Below, piece after piece: positions 7,374 to 16,142 of a stretch of DNA of 27,000 bases. Position 1 is the stretch's first letter. Each line of letters begins with the position of its first letter. A model generated the notes under the pieces. That model was not told the DNA's origin and did not search any database. It saw nothing but the letters and a program-made list of their open reading frames with translations. Made by a program: the position numbers and the translations under genes. Location of the stretch: the NCBI GenBank assembly GCA_034926605.1, contig JAYFQV010000019.1:1-27000 (forward strand). Reading direction: 5' to 3'. The DNA is from CALXXL01 sp034926605. GTDB lineage: Bacteria; Verrucomicrobiota; Lentisphaeria; Victivallales; Victivallaceae.

Positions 7374-9107
7374 ATGCCCGAGGTAAGAATCGCAGACCGC
7401 TCGTTTATTATCGACGGCCGACCCGTAAAAATCCATTCCGGCGCGATCCACTATTTCCGCGTCCATCCCGAGCAGTGGGAAGACCGCATTGACAAGGCGG
7501 CGGCAATGGGATTGAACTGCATTGAAACCTACGTGCCGTGGAATCTGCACGAGCCTCATCCGGGAGAATTCGATTTTTCCGGCGGTATCGACCTGGCGCG
7601 TTTTCTGACGGCCATCGCCGACCGCGGACTTTACACCATACTGCGCCCCGGGCCATATATCTGCGCCGAATGGGACAACGGCGGCTTTCCGGCATGGCTA
7701 ACCGCCCGCAAGGATGTGGAGATCAGACGAACCAATCCATCTTATTGCAAGCTGCTCGAGCGCTATCTCTGCAAAGTGCTGGGGCACATCCCGAGTAAAA
7801 ATTCGATCATCATCGTGCAGGTAGAAAACGAGTACGGCAGTTGCTGCGGCGATGTGGCCCATCTGGAATATTTGCGCGACTTTTACCGTGCGCACGGAGT
7901 GACCATGCCGCTGTATGTGTGCGGCGGCTCAACCAGCAACGTAAGCATCAACGTCGACACCGCGGTGGAAGGATGCTTCTATGCCGCCAACTTCGGTTCA
8001 CGCACAGACCAGAACATCGACGCCGCCGGACTACGCCGCCCGGACGATCCGGCCTTCTGCATGGAATTCTGGGACGGCTGGTTCGACCATTGGGGCGAAC
8101 CACATCACGTCCGCTCCGCCGCCGACGCCACCGCCGAACTCGAAAACATGCTGAAACGCGGCGTCAACTTCAATTTATACATGTTCCACGGCGGTACCAA
8201 CTTCGGATTCACCAACGGCGCGAATGACGAGCCATGGTCTGCCACCATCACCAGTTACGATTACGATTCTCCGCTTTCCGAATGCGGCGATCCCACCGAT
8301 AAATTCGAGTCGTTTCAAAAATTGCTGGCAAAACACGCCGGCTCCCCCACCCGGATCGCGCCGGTCGCCCCTTCGAGCAAACTGGTGATACCGCCGGTGG
8401 AGTTTATGCAGTCCACGCCGCTGACCGCAAACTTCGACATTCTAGGAATTCCGGTTAAAGCCGTCACGCCGCTCACCCTCGACGAGCTGGGTGAGAACTT
8501 CGGATTTGTCCACTACCGCACCGAACTGCCGGTGCCGTTCGAAAATTCACAGCTGCGCCTGGACGAGGTGCACGACTTCACCCAGGCGTGGCTGGATGGT
8601 GAGTATCTCGGTTCGCGTATGCGCGGCAAAGACAATCCGCAGTTCATGGTTTCACATCCGGCTGGCAAAAAAGCGGTGCTTGATCTGCTGGTGGAAAACT
8701 GCGGACGGATCAATTTCGGGCCTCGTGTCGGACGCGATCCCAAAGGCATCGTCGGGGGTGTGCTGCTGGACGGCCAGCTCCGCTGGAACTGGGAATGCCG
8801 CGCCATGCCGATGAATAACATTTCGAAACTGAAATTCTCCGAGTTCATGGATGTCCCATGTGCATTCCATCGCGCCATATTCAAGCTGGACAAAGTTGCC
8901 GACACTTTCGTCGTGCGGCCCGGCCGCCACGGCATCGTCTGGATCAACGGTTTCAATCTCGGCCGTTATAGAGATTGCGGGCCGCAGCGTACCCTCTATG
9001 TACCAGCCCCGGTACTCAGGAAAGGAATCAACGAAATCGTGGTGTTCGAGCAAGAACAGCTGGATGGTGAAAGCATACGTTTTGCGGACCGACCCGACCT
9101 CGGCTGA
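7374..9107 (+). CDS. Family 35 beta-galactosidase
   Basis: Retaining beta-galactosidase acting on terminal beta-galactosides. The N-terminal barrel begins at once (FIIDGRPVKIHSGAIHYFRVHP), with WEDRIDKAAAMGLNCIETYVPWNLHEP, LRPGPYICAEWDNGGFPAWL and VQVENEYGS, where Glu153 is the expected acid/base. MEFWDGWFDHWG carries the nucleophile Glu231, and MFHGGTNFGFTNGA follows. The C-terminal part (about 340-577) is beta-sandwich with jelly-roll features, ending near GIVWINGFNLGRYRDCGPQRTLYVP, typical of GH35. At 577 residues the length is normal. No signal peptide is visible, so it probably acts in the cytoplasm on imported oligosaccharides, unlike the secreted GH20-type enzyme upstream. AAGG lies about 9 bases before the ATG. 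Confidence 0.93.
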   Translation: MPEVRIADRSFIIDGRPVKIHSGAIHYFRVHPEQWEDRIDKAAAMGLNCIETYVPWNLHEPHPGEFDFSGGIDLARFLTAIADRGLYTILRPGPYICAEWDNGGFPAWLTARKDVEIRRTNPSYCKLLERYLCKVLGHIPSKNSIIIVQVENEYGSCCGDVAHLEYLRDFYRAHGVTMPLYVCGGSTSNVSINVDTAVEGCFYAANFGSRTDQNIDAAGLRRPDDPAFCMEFWDGWFDHWGEPHHVRSAADATAELENMLKRGVNFNLYMFHGGTNFGFTNGANDEPWSATITSYDYDSPLSECGDPTDKFESFQKLLAKHAGSPTRIAPVAPSSKLVIPPVEFMQSTPLTANFDILGIPVKAVTPLTLDELGENFGFVHYRTELPVPFENSQLRLDEVHDFTQAWLDGEYLGSRMRGKDNPQFMVSHPAGKKAVLDLLVENCGRINFGPRVGRDPKGIVGGVLLDGQLRWNWECRAMPMNNISKLKFSEFMDVPCAFHRAIFKLDKVADTFVVRPGRHGIVWINGFNLGRYRDCGPQRTLYVPAPVLRKGINEIVVFEQEQLDGESIRFADRPDLG

Positions 9108-9135
9108 AGACGTCGGAAAGCCTTTCAGCAACTAC

Positions 9136-9170
9136 AAAAAGACCGCCGTTCGCGGCGGTCTTTTCATTTT
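9136..9170. terminator. Strong bidirectional terminator between GH35 and phosphatase genes
   Basis: GACCGCCG-TTCG-CGGCGGTC (9141-9160) is a perfect 8-base stem with a UUCG tetraloop. It is followed by TTTTCATTTT on the plus strand and preceded by AAAAA, so it can stop transcripts from both converging genes. Confidence 0.92.
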
Positions 9171-9178
9171 CGCGCGAG

Positions 9179-11140
9179 TCAGTGATTGAAGCGCATGATC
9201 AGCAAGGTAATGTCGTCCGACTGTTCGCAGCCGGCTGCAAAATCATCCACTGTTTGCAGAATGCTGTCCAGCATCTCGGCCGGGGATTTTCCGGACCGGG
9301 CCAGCTCGGCGCCGGTTTCGCGCAGCCTGGCCAGCGTGAACATATCTCCGGCTGAATTGAACGCTTCGGTCACACCGTCGGTATAAAGTATAAGCGTGTC
9401 ACCATCGACAAGTTTCAGGCGATTGTGGGTATACTCGGCGTCCTCGTTGATTCCCAGCGGCGGACCGTTGAGTATCCGCAGCTCTTCGCAGCCGCCGTCG
9501 GCGCGCAGACACAGCGGCGGATTATGCCCGGCATTGCAGTACTCAAGCTCGCCGGTCGACACGTTAAGCACACCGAGAAAACTGGTCAGGAACATCATCG
9601 CGTTGTTGTTCTGAGCCAACGTGTGGTTCAACCGCCGGACGATCTCCGCCGGCTGCGAACTCGACGCCGCTATATTGCGCTGCAGGGTGGAGGCTATGGC
9701 CATGAACAGTGCCGCCGCGATTCCCTTGCCGGAAACATCACCTACCATAATCAGCAGATGATCCTTGTCCAGAAAAAAGATGTCATACATGTCTCCGCCG
9801 ATGGCGCGCGCCGGGCGCAGCGCCGGGGCCAACGAAAAGGTCGGGCAATCCGGCAGCGGCGGCAGCAGCTTGGGCAGAATGTCGTTCTGAATGGCGCGTG
9901 CGGCATTGAGTTCGCCCTCGATGCGCTCCCGGGCCGCCACGCTGGACTTCACTTCCTCAATATATTTTGAAAGTTCGCGCTGCATGGTTGAAAACGCGGT
10001 CGTCAGTTCGCCGATTTCGTCCTTTGCCTCGGTTGCCGGAAGCGGAGCGGAAAAGTCGCCGCGCCCCACCCGGTTGGCGGCCTTGGCCAAGGTTTCGAGC
10101 GGTCGGCTCATCCGGCGGGCCACCATGGTGACGCCGGCCACCGACAGCACCGCCACCGCCAGGAACGCCCCCAGCACGATACCAAGAATACCGAACAGCT
10201 GGTTGCGCACCCAGCCGGACGGCACCGCCACGCAAACCTTCCAGCCGTTGAGATCGGTGGTTGCGTAAAACACCTGGGTGCCGCCGCTGAAAAACGGCAG
10301 CTTCGGGTAGGACACCGTTCCGGGCGCGGGATCGGCCATCATGCCGCGTCCAGCGGCACGGCCGGCCTCGTCTTTATATTGATAGAACAGGCTGAACAGC
10401 GTTTGATTGTTTTCCAGATCGGCGTTCGGATGAATCACGATCTGGCCGAACTTCGAGAGCAAAAAACCGAACCCGACGTCGGACAGTTCCATCCGGCTGA
10501 ACAGGCTGCGCATCGCCTCCACGTCGATATCCACCATAACAACCCCTCTGAAGCTGCGCTCGCCGCCGGTGGCACGGCTGAAGGGGGAGGAATAAGAAAG
10601 CACCCGACCGCCGATACCGCCCTCGGAGTAGAAGGGGTTGGTCCACAGCCCGCGGCCGAGATGTTTTGGCACTATGTACCAGTCGCGGTAAAAATACTGC
10701 AGCTGCTCTCCGCCGATCTGGGCCAGCTTGAACCCGTCATTTTCATTATCGCGGCGGATGAGCCAGGAATTGTACTTCTCGCCCGGCACCAGTTGATCCG
10801 GCTCGAACGACACATCCAGCCCGACCAAATATGGATCTCCGGCGGCGGCATCTTCGAAAGAAGTACGCATCAGATACTGCAATTCCGGCACGGTCAATTT
10901 GTCCTGCGCCTCGATTGCGCGGCCCAATGTGTCCGCCAGCACCTGAGCCCGGCCGAACTCCTGGTTGAGCCGCCTTGCCACATCGTTGACCGCCGCCACG
11001 CAGCGTTCCTCAAGCTGACGGTTCAGTATCTTCCAGCCGAAAAACCCGATCACTCCCGCACTGACCAGAAAAACCAGAAACAGCACGGCAGAACAGTAGA
11101 AGCTAAGGCGAAATGCCATGGAATGATCCGACAGCCTCAT
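9179..11140 (-). CDS. Membrane sensor phosphatase: Cache-like sensor, HAMP and SpoIIE/RsbU-type PP2C
   Basis: Likely dephosphorylates an anti-sigma antagonist or similar Ser/Thr-phosphorylated partner in response to an extracellular cue. Membrane segments at about 10-36 and 315-341 flank a periplasmic double-Cache-like region with WYIVPKH, WTNPFY, GGRVLSYSSPF and VVMVDIDVE (to about 206). A HAMP domain follows (about 341-395, RRMSRPLETLAKAANRVGRGDFS), then a coiled helix ending in ARAIQNDILPKLLPP. The PP2C domain (about 430-653) keeps the metal-binding residues: GGDMYD (448-453), GDVSGKG (467-473), YCNAGHNPP, YTDGVTEA and SDDITLL. It should therefore be active. Its ATG overlaps the stop of the upstream binding-protein gene (ATGA), implying coupled synthesis. 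No anti-sigma or antagonist gene lies in the window. Confidence 0.9.
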   Translation of the reverse strand: MRLSDHSMAFRLSFYCSAVLFLVFLVSAGVIGFFGWKILNRQLEERCVAAVNDVARRLNQEFGRAQVLADTLGRAIEAQDKLTVPELQYLMRTSFEDAAAGDPYLVGLDVSFEPDQLVPGEKYNSWLIRRDNENDGFKLAQIGGEQLQYFYRDWYIVPKHLGRGLWTNPFYSEGGIGGRVLSYSSPFSRATGGERSFRGVVMVDIDVEAMRSLFSRMELSDVGFGFLLSKFGQIVIHPNADLENNQTLFSLFYQYKDEAGRAAGRGMMADPAPGTVSYPKLPFFSGGTQVFYATTDLNGWKVCVAVPSGWVRNQLFGILGIVLGAFLAVAVLSVAGVTMVARRMSRPLETLAKAANRVGRGDFSAPLPATEAKDEIGELTTAFSTMQRELSKYIEEVKSSVAARERIEGELNAARAIQNDILPKLLPPLPDCPTFSLAPALRPARAIGGDMYDIFFLDKDHLLIMVGDVSGKGIAAALFMAIASTLQRNIAASSSQPAEIVRRLNHTLAQNNNAMMFLTSFLGVLNVSTGELEYCNAGHNPPLCLRADGGCEELRILNGPPLGINEDAEYTHNRLKLVDGDTLILYTDGVTEAFNSAGDMFTLARLRETGAELARSGKSPAEMLDSILQTVDDFAAGCEQSDDITLLIMRFNH

Positions 11141-12150
11141 TTCTCATCTCCCGGTGCAAACGGGCAAAAAGCGGCATAGCTCATCGCCGTTCCGGTGATG
11201 TCCACCCCCATCTGCACAATCAGGTCGCGGGTGAATTCATAGCTGCTTTTGCTGACGCTGTCGATGGCGTTGCCGGCGCCGTCCGGAAAGATTACCTCAA
11301 GACAGTGTTCCAGCATCCAACGCTGATGAGCCTCGCTGAACGGCACTTTGCCGAGGCGGCACTGCCTTTTGACCTCGGCCAACGCGCCGTCGGGATCTTT
11401 TCGGGCAAGTTCCCAGCCGCGCATCGATGCTAGCGCCAGTTTCCGGCACACCGCCGGATTTTCGCGTGCCATTTTGGAGGTGGTGTATATTCCTTCGCCG
11501 CACACGTTGCCGCTCTCGCCCAGCGGAAAAACCCGCAGTTCGTCGGGATTCAGTCCGGCTGAGAGTATCTGGAAATATTCATTGTAGGTCATTGCGCTGA
11601 TCGCGTCCACACCGCCATACAGGAACAGGTCGACATTCTTGAGCACCTCGACCGGCTGGTAATCGGTCAACCCGCCTGATTTTATCAGCAGATTCAGCGT
11701 TTTCCAATAGGAACCAGCCATCCACATCCCGATCCGCGCCCCGGCAAGGTCGGTGATTGAATTCACCTCTATCTTTTTGCCGCCGCGCTCGATCCAGCGA
11801 CGCGCCACCAGCAGCAGCCCGCACCGGCGCTCGAACTGGGTAACCTGCACCACATCAATGCCCTTGCAGGCAAACAGCATAGCATTTATAAGCCAGTCGG
11901 TCGCAAAATCCGCACGACCGGACTCAAGATAATCGCCGGTGTTCTGTTCTGGAGAAACGTGCAGAAGCTCTACGTCCAGCCCGGCGGCGGAATAAAATCC
12001 GGCCGCCTTGGCCATATAGAACCCGGCGAACTGAGCCTGCGCGTGCCAATTCAACACCAGTTTGACCTTTCGCGGCGATTCCGCCCCGCCTGCGGCGATT
12101 TGCACCGCAGCAACAGCCAGCAGCGCACCGACGATCTTAAGCCAGCGCAT
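11137..12150 (-). CDS. Periplasmic substrate-binding protein, NMT1/THI5 (SsuA/ThiY-like) family
   Basis: Binds a small ligand in the periplasm. From the preferred ATG at 12150 the protein is 337 residues with signal peptide MRWLKIVGALLAVAAVQIAAG. The family hallmark follows at once: KVKLVLNWHAQAQFAGFYMAKA and GLDVELLHVSP, with LESGRADFATDW (expected ligand pocket) and IGMWMAG further on. Upstream in-frame codons would extend the gene to 12252, but that stretch overlaps the preceding gene and would bury the signal peptide. From 12150, AAGGGA lies 10 bases upstream. No permease or ATPase gene is adjacent. The stop overlaps the start of the sensor phosphatase (ATGA), which suggests a sensing partner rather than a transporter component. 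The ligand is unknown; NMT1-fold proteins bind thiamine precursors, sulfonates, nitrate and others. Confidence 0.85.
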   Translation of the reverse strand: MRWLKIVGALLAVAAVQIAAGGAESPRKVKLVLNWHAQAQFAGFYMAKAAGFYSAAGLDVELLHVSPEQNTGDYLESGRADFATDWLINAMLFACKGIDVVQVTQFERRCGLLLVARRWIERGGKKIEVNSITDLAGARIGMWMAGSYWKTLNLLIKSGGLTDYQPVEVLKNVDLFLYGGVDAISAMTYNEYFQILSAGLNPDELRVFPLGESGNVCGEGIYTTSKMARENPAVCRKLALASMRGWELARKDPDGALAEVKRQCRLGKVPFSEAHQRWMLEHCLEVIFPDGAGNAIDSVSKSSYEFTRDLIVQMGVDITGTAMSYAAFCPFAPGDEK

Positions 12151-12178
12151 ATTCCCGAGTTCCCTTTTTATGGCAGCG

Positions 12179-15100
12179 TTATGCCAGCTTTCCGCTCGTG
12201 CCCCAATCCGGCTCCGAGCCGGAAATGGTTTCGACATGGAGTGAAAGCGCATTGCTGCCGTTCATGGTCAGCAGAATAACCTTTGAAACATCCCCGTCTT
12301 GCCATACGCATCCATGATCGCCGATCATGCCGGTGTAGTAGGCTTCTTCGCTGCCGTCGATGTATATGTTGTAGGTATTGCCGGAAAGTACTTCTATGGA
12401 ACTGACCAGCGAGGTGAGCAGATCGTCATAACTGTCGCCCATCTGGCTGCTGGAAAGATGCAGGTCGAACGAAGCGCCGTCGGACCATCCGGAGACGGTA
12501 TTGGCGAAAATCACCTCGCTGTCCCGCCCGGCGGTCAAGTCGAAATTCACGGTATCGATGCCGGCGGCATTGAACTCGCGCGTGAACGCCGTGGACGTGA
12601 TGCCGGAAACCGAAATCGCATCGAAATTCATAACCCGCGCGTCGATATTGCCGTAGAAGGAATCGAAAGACAGCGTCCTGGTTCCTGTCACCGTTGCGGA
12701 ATTGCGACCGGCACCGGATAGGACACCGGTGAAATCCAAGCTGGCGGAGTTTATGAAATCGCCGGAGAACGTCACCGTGCTGCCGCCGGAAACCGTGCAG
12801 TAAGTGTTGCCGCCGCCATAAATATTGCCGATGGTGAAAGAGCCGCCGGCGGTGCCGTCGATCATGATCGCGCTGCCGCCGGAAACCACCGACTCGGCGC
12901 GCACTTCCGCGGTACCGGTGCCGTTGCCGCCGCCATAGACCGTGCCGATGGAAACATTGCCTTTGACGGTTATCGCGCTGCCGCCGTCGACGATGCTGCC
13001 CAATCCGGCGTTGTAGCCGCCGCCGTAAACATTGATTATCGCCGCGTTGGCCACGGTTATCGCTGTACCGCCGGAAACCTTGCTTACCGCACCGGCATCC
13101 GCGGCGCTGTTGGAGGCCGCCGCCGAATAACCGCCGCCATATACTTCATGACTGAAGGTGCCCGCGACGATATTGATTTTCACGCCGCCCTGAACCTCGG
13201 TGGTTACAGTAACGCCGGAAGCCGCATTAAACGCCCATGCCATACCGCCGCCGAACACATAGTTCGAAAAACTGCCGCCGTCGATATTCAAGTTAACGGC
13301 GCCGGAAACCAATGCATCGCCGGTAACACTGGAAACATAGCGGTTGCCGCCGTAAACCTGGGCGGTCACGGTATTTTCGGTGAAGTTTATGGTGATATTG
13401 CCGTAAACATTGTTGGCGCTTGCAGCGGCGGACACCGAGGCGCTGCCGCCGTAGAAATAACCGCCAAGCGTGCTGTCCTCGATCGTTATCTCCACTTCCT
13501 TGGCGGAATACTGGCCGCCTACCGCAATTCCACCGACCCCATAGAAACCGGAAGTTACCGTGGAACCACTGAAATTGATGGTGATGCCGCCCTCAAGCCC
13601 TTGCGACACGCCTATGCCGCCGCCGAACACCACCCCGAAGGTGGAATCGGTGGCGATCAGGTCGATATTGCTGTACGCGGTGATGCCGCCGCCCGCGTTG
13701 GAATTGCCGCCGTAGAGCTGCTGCACCGTGCAGGAATCGATGGTAAGGGATATATTGCCGAACAGACTGCCGGTGCCGGACGACACGTGCCCCATTCCGG
13801 CAACGACCGCAAGCGAAGTGTCGCCGCTGAAACTGGCAACAACATCGTCCCAGTAGTTCTGGCTGCTGTCATACAATCCGGCGCCGTAGAAATCGTTGCC
13901 CACGCGTATCGCGGTCTGCAAAGAGCCGTTGACCACGCCGATGTTGATCCACTTTCCGGTGTCGCCCAGCTGAGTCCAGACGCTGTCCGCCACCGAATAA
14001 GTGACACCGCCACAGAGCACGTTGTAGCTGCTCGCCACATAGGGAGAATAGCCGGAGTTCACCACGTTATACACACTGCTGACCGCGTCGTCGGCCACAT
14101 AATATCCTATGCTGGAGAATCTGGTCAGATCGGCGGCCGCAGCCATCGGGTCGCTGTCCACATCCGATCCGAACGAGAAATAGAGGCTGAGTGTTCCGCC
14201 GGTGGCCTGTATCTTGCCGAGCCCGGACGCCCCTTGATAGAGAAACACGCGATTGGCGCCGCCCATAAGCTCCACGATGCCGCCGAAATTGGCTTTTCGG
14301 CGCAGAGTGAGAGTGTCGGCATAACCGCCGGAATTGTCGATATAGATAGAATAGGACGCCTTGCCGTTGACGGTGGCGGTGATCGTACCGTTGACTTCTA
14401 AATTGATGTAACCGGCATAAATGCCGTAGGCGGTACTCGGTAGGTTGGTGCCGACGCCGTCGGAACCGGTCACGGTAACGGTGATATCGCCGACCGAAGC
14501 CGCGGTGGTACCGTTGCCGAAGGTGCGATTGAGCGCATATATGCCATAGCCGTGGGCCACACTCATGGCGCCGCTGGTGGTGGAGGCGGAGGCCGTAACC
14601 GTAATCGCCCCGTTGAAATGCGAATTGAGAATCCCTTCGTGAGCAATCACGCCATAGGCGTCGGCAATGCTGTCGGTGCGGCCGAGTACGCCGAAGGATC
14701 CGACATTTATAGCGGCATATATTTCCGAATCCACCAGCTGATTGCAGTCGATGGCCGTGGCCAGCGATCCGGAGTAGGCCCAACCGCTCGAATTGCCGGC
14801 AGAAGCGGAAACCGCGTAGAAGTTGAAACTGTCGGCCTTGCCGGTAATGCTGACGGTACCGTCGGCGAAAATGCCGTAGGCCTCGGCAAACCCCCGGCCG
14901 TACTGGCTGTAAAGCGAGGAACCGTAAGCTCCGCCGGTGGCGGTCACGGTCAGGTCGATCTCAAGATCACGGGCGGTCACATTGCTGTGGGTGCAGATGC
15001 CATAGGCGTAGGCGCTGGCGTCGGCGGGAGTCGTTGCATAGGTGCTGCTCGCAAGTGCGGCCACGCCGCCGGTGGCATAAGCCTGTATCCGGCCGTAGCT

Positions 15101-16048
15101 GGCGCCGGCAAGGATTTCCACGTCGCCGGTGTCGCTGTAGATGCCGAAGGCCCGTCCCTGGGCGTAGGCGGTGGCGGTGGCGGAACTGATGTTACCACCC
15201 TGCCCGACCGCAAGCAACTCGCCTTCGAAAGACCCGATGGATACGCCGTCGGAACCGTAAACGGCATAAGAGGTGGCGTTGGCGTTGCCGGTAAGGGCGC
15301 CGCTCATGTTGCCACCGGTGGCATTCGCGGTGAGCTGTCCGGAAAACGCGTCGATCGTCACCACTCCGGTGCTGCTCTTGCTGCCGGCGGTAATGCAGGT
15401 GGCGATCGCTTCACCGGCGGTTCCGCCGCCGGCGCCGTTGGCGGTGGAGGTAATGGTACCGGAAAGACCACCGGAGATGGTCACGGATTTATAGGCGTAA
15501 ATCGCATCGGACTGGGCATCGCCCCAGGCGCTGTAACCGCCGGAGGCCGAAACCGTGATATTCCCGGCCATGCCGTTCTGAATGGTCACTCCGGTTCCGG
15601 CGTAAATGCCGGTGGCGTTTGCCCACGCACTGGACAGAGAAGCATTGGTGCTGGTGGACTGCGCCGCCACTCTTATAGTATTGCCGGAACCGATTCCGGA
15701 AGCGAAAACGAGATTTTCACACCAGAATCCGGACGCGGTGGTAGTGGTGGTGGAATTCTTGGCGTATATGGTGATACTGGCGGAGTCGCCGAGGTAGACC
15801 GTACCGTCATAGTAAGAATACAAACCGGATATCTTTCCGAACATCACACCGAGATTCACGCTGGAAAGATAGCTTGCGATGACTCCGTCCACCGTCAGCG
15901 AGTAATTGCCGGAAAACTGCATGGTGGCGGAGTAGCTGCCGCTTGGCGCGGCAAGGGTACCGATCCGGATCGCGCCGGTGGAGGTGATGGTAACGTCGTC
16001 GGCAAGGCCGGCTTGCTCGGTGGTCACTTCGGTCGAAATGGTAATCAT
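12179..16048 (-). CDS. Giant Ser/Thr/Gly-rich beta-repeat protein, candidate surface adhesin or glycosylated structural protein
   Basis: Protein of 1289 residues with no recognised enzyme domain. Residues about 160-570 repeat a unit around (A)YGIYA...V.I.G.I.V.A.GG. A non-repeat stretch follows (about 570-765). Residues about 765-1105 repeat a second unit built on YGGG(Y/N)...GG..ITV (for example VYGGGYN, TVYGGGN, NIYGGGN). A non-repeat tail ends in WGTSGKLA. Both arrays suggest a right-handed beta-helix or strand-loop-strand solenoid like AIDA/TibA passenger domains. There is no signal peptide, no membrane segment, and the C-terminus lacks the aromatic end of an autotransporter barrel, so the export route is unclear. 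The start at 16048 is preferred over 16099 because AGAGGA lies 7 bases upstream. The binding-protein gene follows after 28 bases. Cysteines are few. Confidence 0.75.
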   Translation of the reverse strand: MITISTEVTTEQAGLADDVTITSTGAIRIGTLAAPSGSYSATMQFSGNYSLTVDGVIASYLSSVNLGVMFGKISGLYSYYDGTVYLGDSASITIYAKNSTTTTTASGFWCENLVFASGIGSGNTIRVAAQSTSTNASLSSAWANATGIYAGTGVTIQNGMAGNITVSASGGYSAWGDAQSDAIYAYKSVTISGGLSGTITSTANGAGGGTAGEAIATCITAGSKSSTGVVTIDAFSGQLTANATGGNMSGALTGNANATSYAVYGSDGVSIGSFEGELLAVGQGGNISSATATAYAQGRAFGIYSDTGDVEILAGASYGRIQAYATGGVAALASSTYATTPADASAYAYGICTHSNVTARDLEIDLTVTATGGAYGSSLYSQYGRGFAEAYGIFADGTVSITGKADSFNFYAVSASAGNSSGWAYSGSLATAIDCNQLVDSEIYAAINVGSFGVLGRTDSIADAYGVIAHEGILNSHFNGAITVTASASTTSGAMSVAHGYGIYALNRTFGNGTTAASVGDITVTVTGSDGVGTNLPSTAYGIYAGYINLEVNGTITATVNGKASYSIYIDNSGGYADTLTLRRKANFGGIVELMGGANRVFLYQGASGLGKIQATGGTLSLYFSFGSDVDSDPMAAAADLTRFSSIGYYVADDAVSSVYNVVNSGYSPYVASSYNVLCGGVTYSVADSVWTQLGDTGKWINIGVVNGSLQTAIRVGNDFYGAGLYDSSQNYWDDVVASFSGDTSLAVVAGMGHVSSGTGSLFGNISLTIDSCTVQQLYGGNSNAGGGITAYSNIDLIATDSTFGVVFGGGIGVSQGLEGGITINFSGSTVTSGFYGVGGIAVGGQYSAKEVEITIEDSTLGGYFYGGSASVSAAASANNVYGNITINFTENTVTAQVYGGNRYVSSVTGDALVSGAVNLNIDGGSFSNYVFGGGMAWAFNAASGVTVTTEVQGGVKINIVAGTFSHEVYGGGYSAAASNSAADAGAVSKVSGGTAITVANAAIINVYGGGYNAGLGSIVDGGSAITVKGNVSIGTVYGGGNGTGTAEVRAESVVSGGSAIMIDGTAGGSFTIGNIYGGGNTYCTVSGGSTVTFSGDFINSASLDFTGVLSGAGRNSATVTGTRTLSFDSFYGNIDARVMNFDAISVSGITSTAFTREFNAAGIDTVNFDLTAGRDSEVIFANTVSGWSDGASFDLHLSSSQMGDSYDDLLTSLVSSIEVLSGNTYNIYIDGSEEAYYTGMIGDHGCVWQDGDVSKVILLTMNGSNALSLHVETISGSEPDWGTSGKLA
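12740..13760 (-). repeat. YGGG-type beta-repeat array within the giant repeat protein
   Basis: About ten imperfect units, each with a [VIL]-[YF]-G-G-[GNS] turn followed by a variable linker and a GG-x-(A/V)-I-T-(I/V) strand. The DNA is degenerate enough that unit-to-unit recombination is not obvious. Boundaries are approximate. Confidence 0.65.
14340..15570 (-). repeat. YGI-type beta-repeat array within the giant repeat protein
   Basis: About ten imperfect units around A-Y-G-I-[YFC]-[AS]-x(3)-V-x-I and a following strand ending V-x-A-x-G-G. Units differ in length and linker, many of which are Ser/Ala/Thr-rich. Boundaries are approximate. Confidence 0.6.
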
Positions 16049-16102
16049 AGGTCGATCCTCTTTGCTCCATGATACGGTTATAGTTAGATATATACTCATT
16101 TC

Positions 16103-16130
16103 AGTATATCATGTTTCCGGGAAAAATCAA
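16103..16130 (-). promoter_or_regulatory. Candidate promoter for the repeat protein/binding protein/phosphatase unit
   Basis: Read on the minus strand, TTGATT (16130-16125) and TATACT (16108-16103) are separated by 16 bases, about 55 bases before the preferred ATG at 16048. The -10 matches 5 of 6 consensus bases. Confidence 0.45.
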
Positions 16131-16142
16131 GGTCCCGACCAT

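Noticed and set aside
12151..12252. Upstream extension of the binding-protein gene to an ATG at 12252
   Set aside because: It would overlap the repeat gene by 74 bases and place 34 polar residues before a clear signal peptide. The ATG at 12150 fits better.
13148..14401. Plus-strand open frame (417 codons) opposite the repeat protein gene
   Set aside because: Same reason: it is a shadow of the repetitive minus-strand coding sequence.
12740..15570. Regular repeats considered as a CRISPR array or DNA satellite
   Set aside because: The periodicity is at protein level, units are degenerate in DNA and unequal in length, and there are no constant repeats with unique spacers.
14552..16072. Long plus-strand open frame (506 codons) opposite the repeat protein gene
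   Set aside because: Low-complexity Gly/Val/Ala translation mirrors the repeat gene. No ribosome binding site or domain was seen, and the minus-strand frame is longer with a good start.
16049..16099. Upstream start of the repeat protein at 16099
   Set aside because: AGAGGA is correctly spaced only for the ATG at 16048, and the extra residues overlap the promoter-proximal leader.
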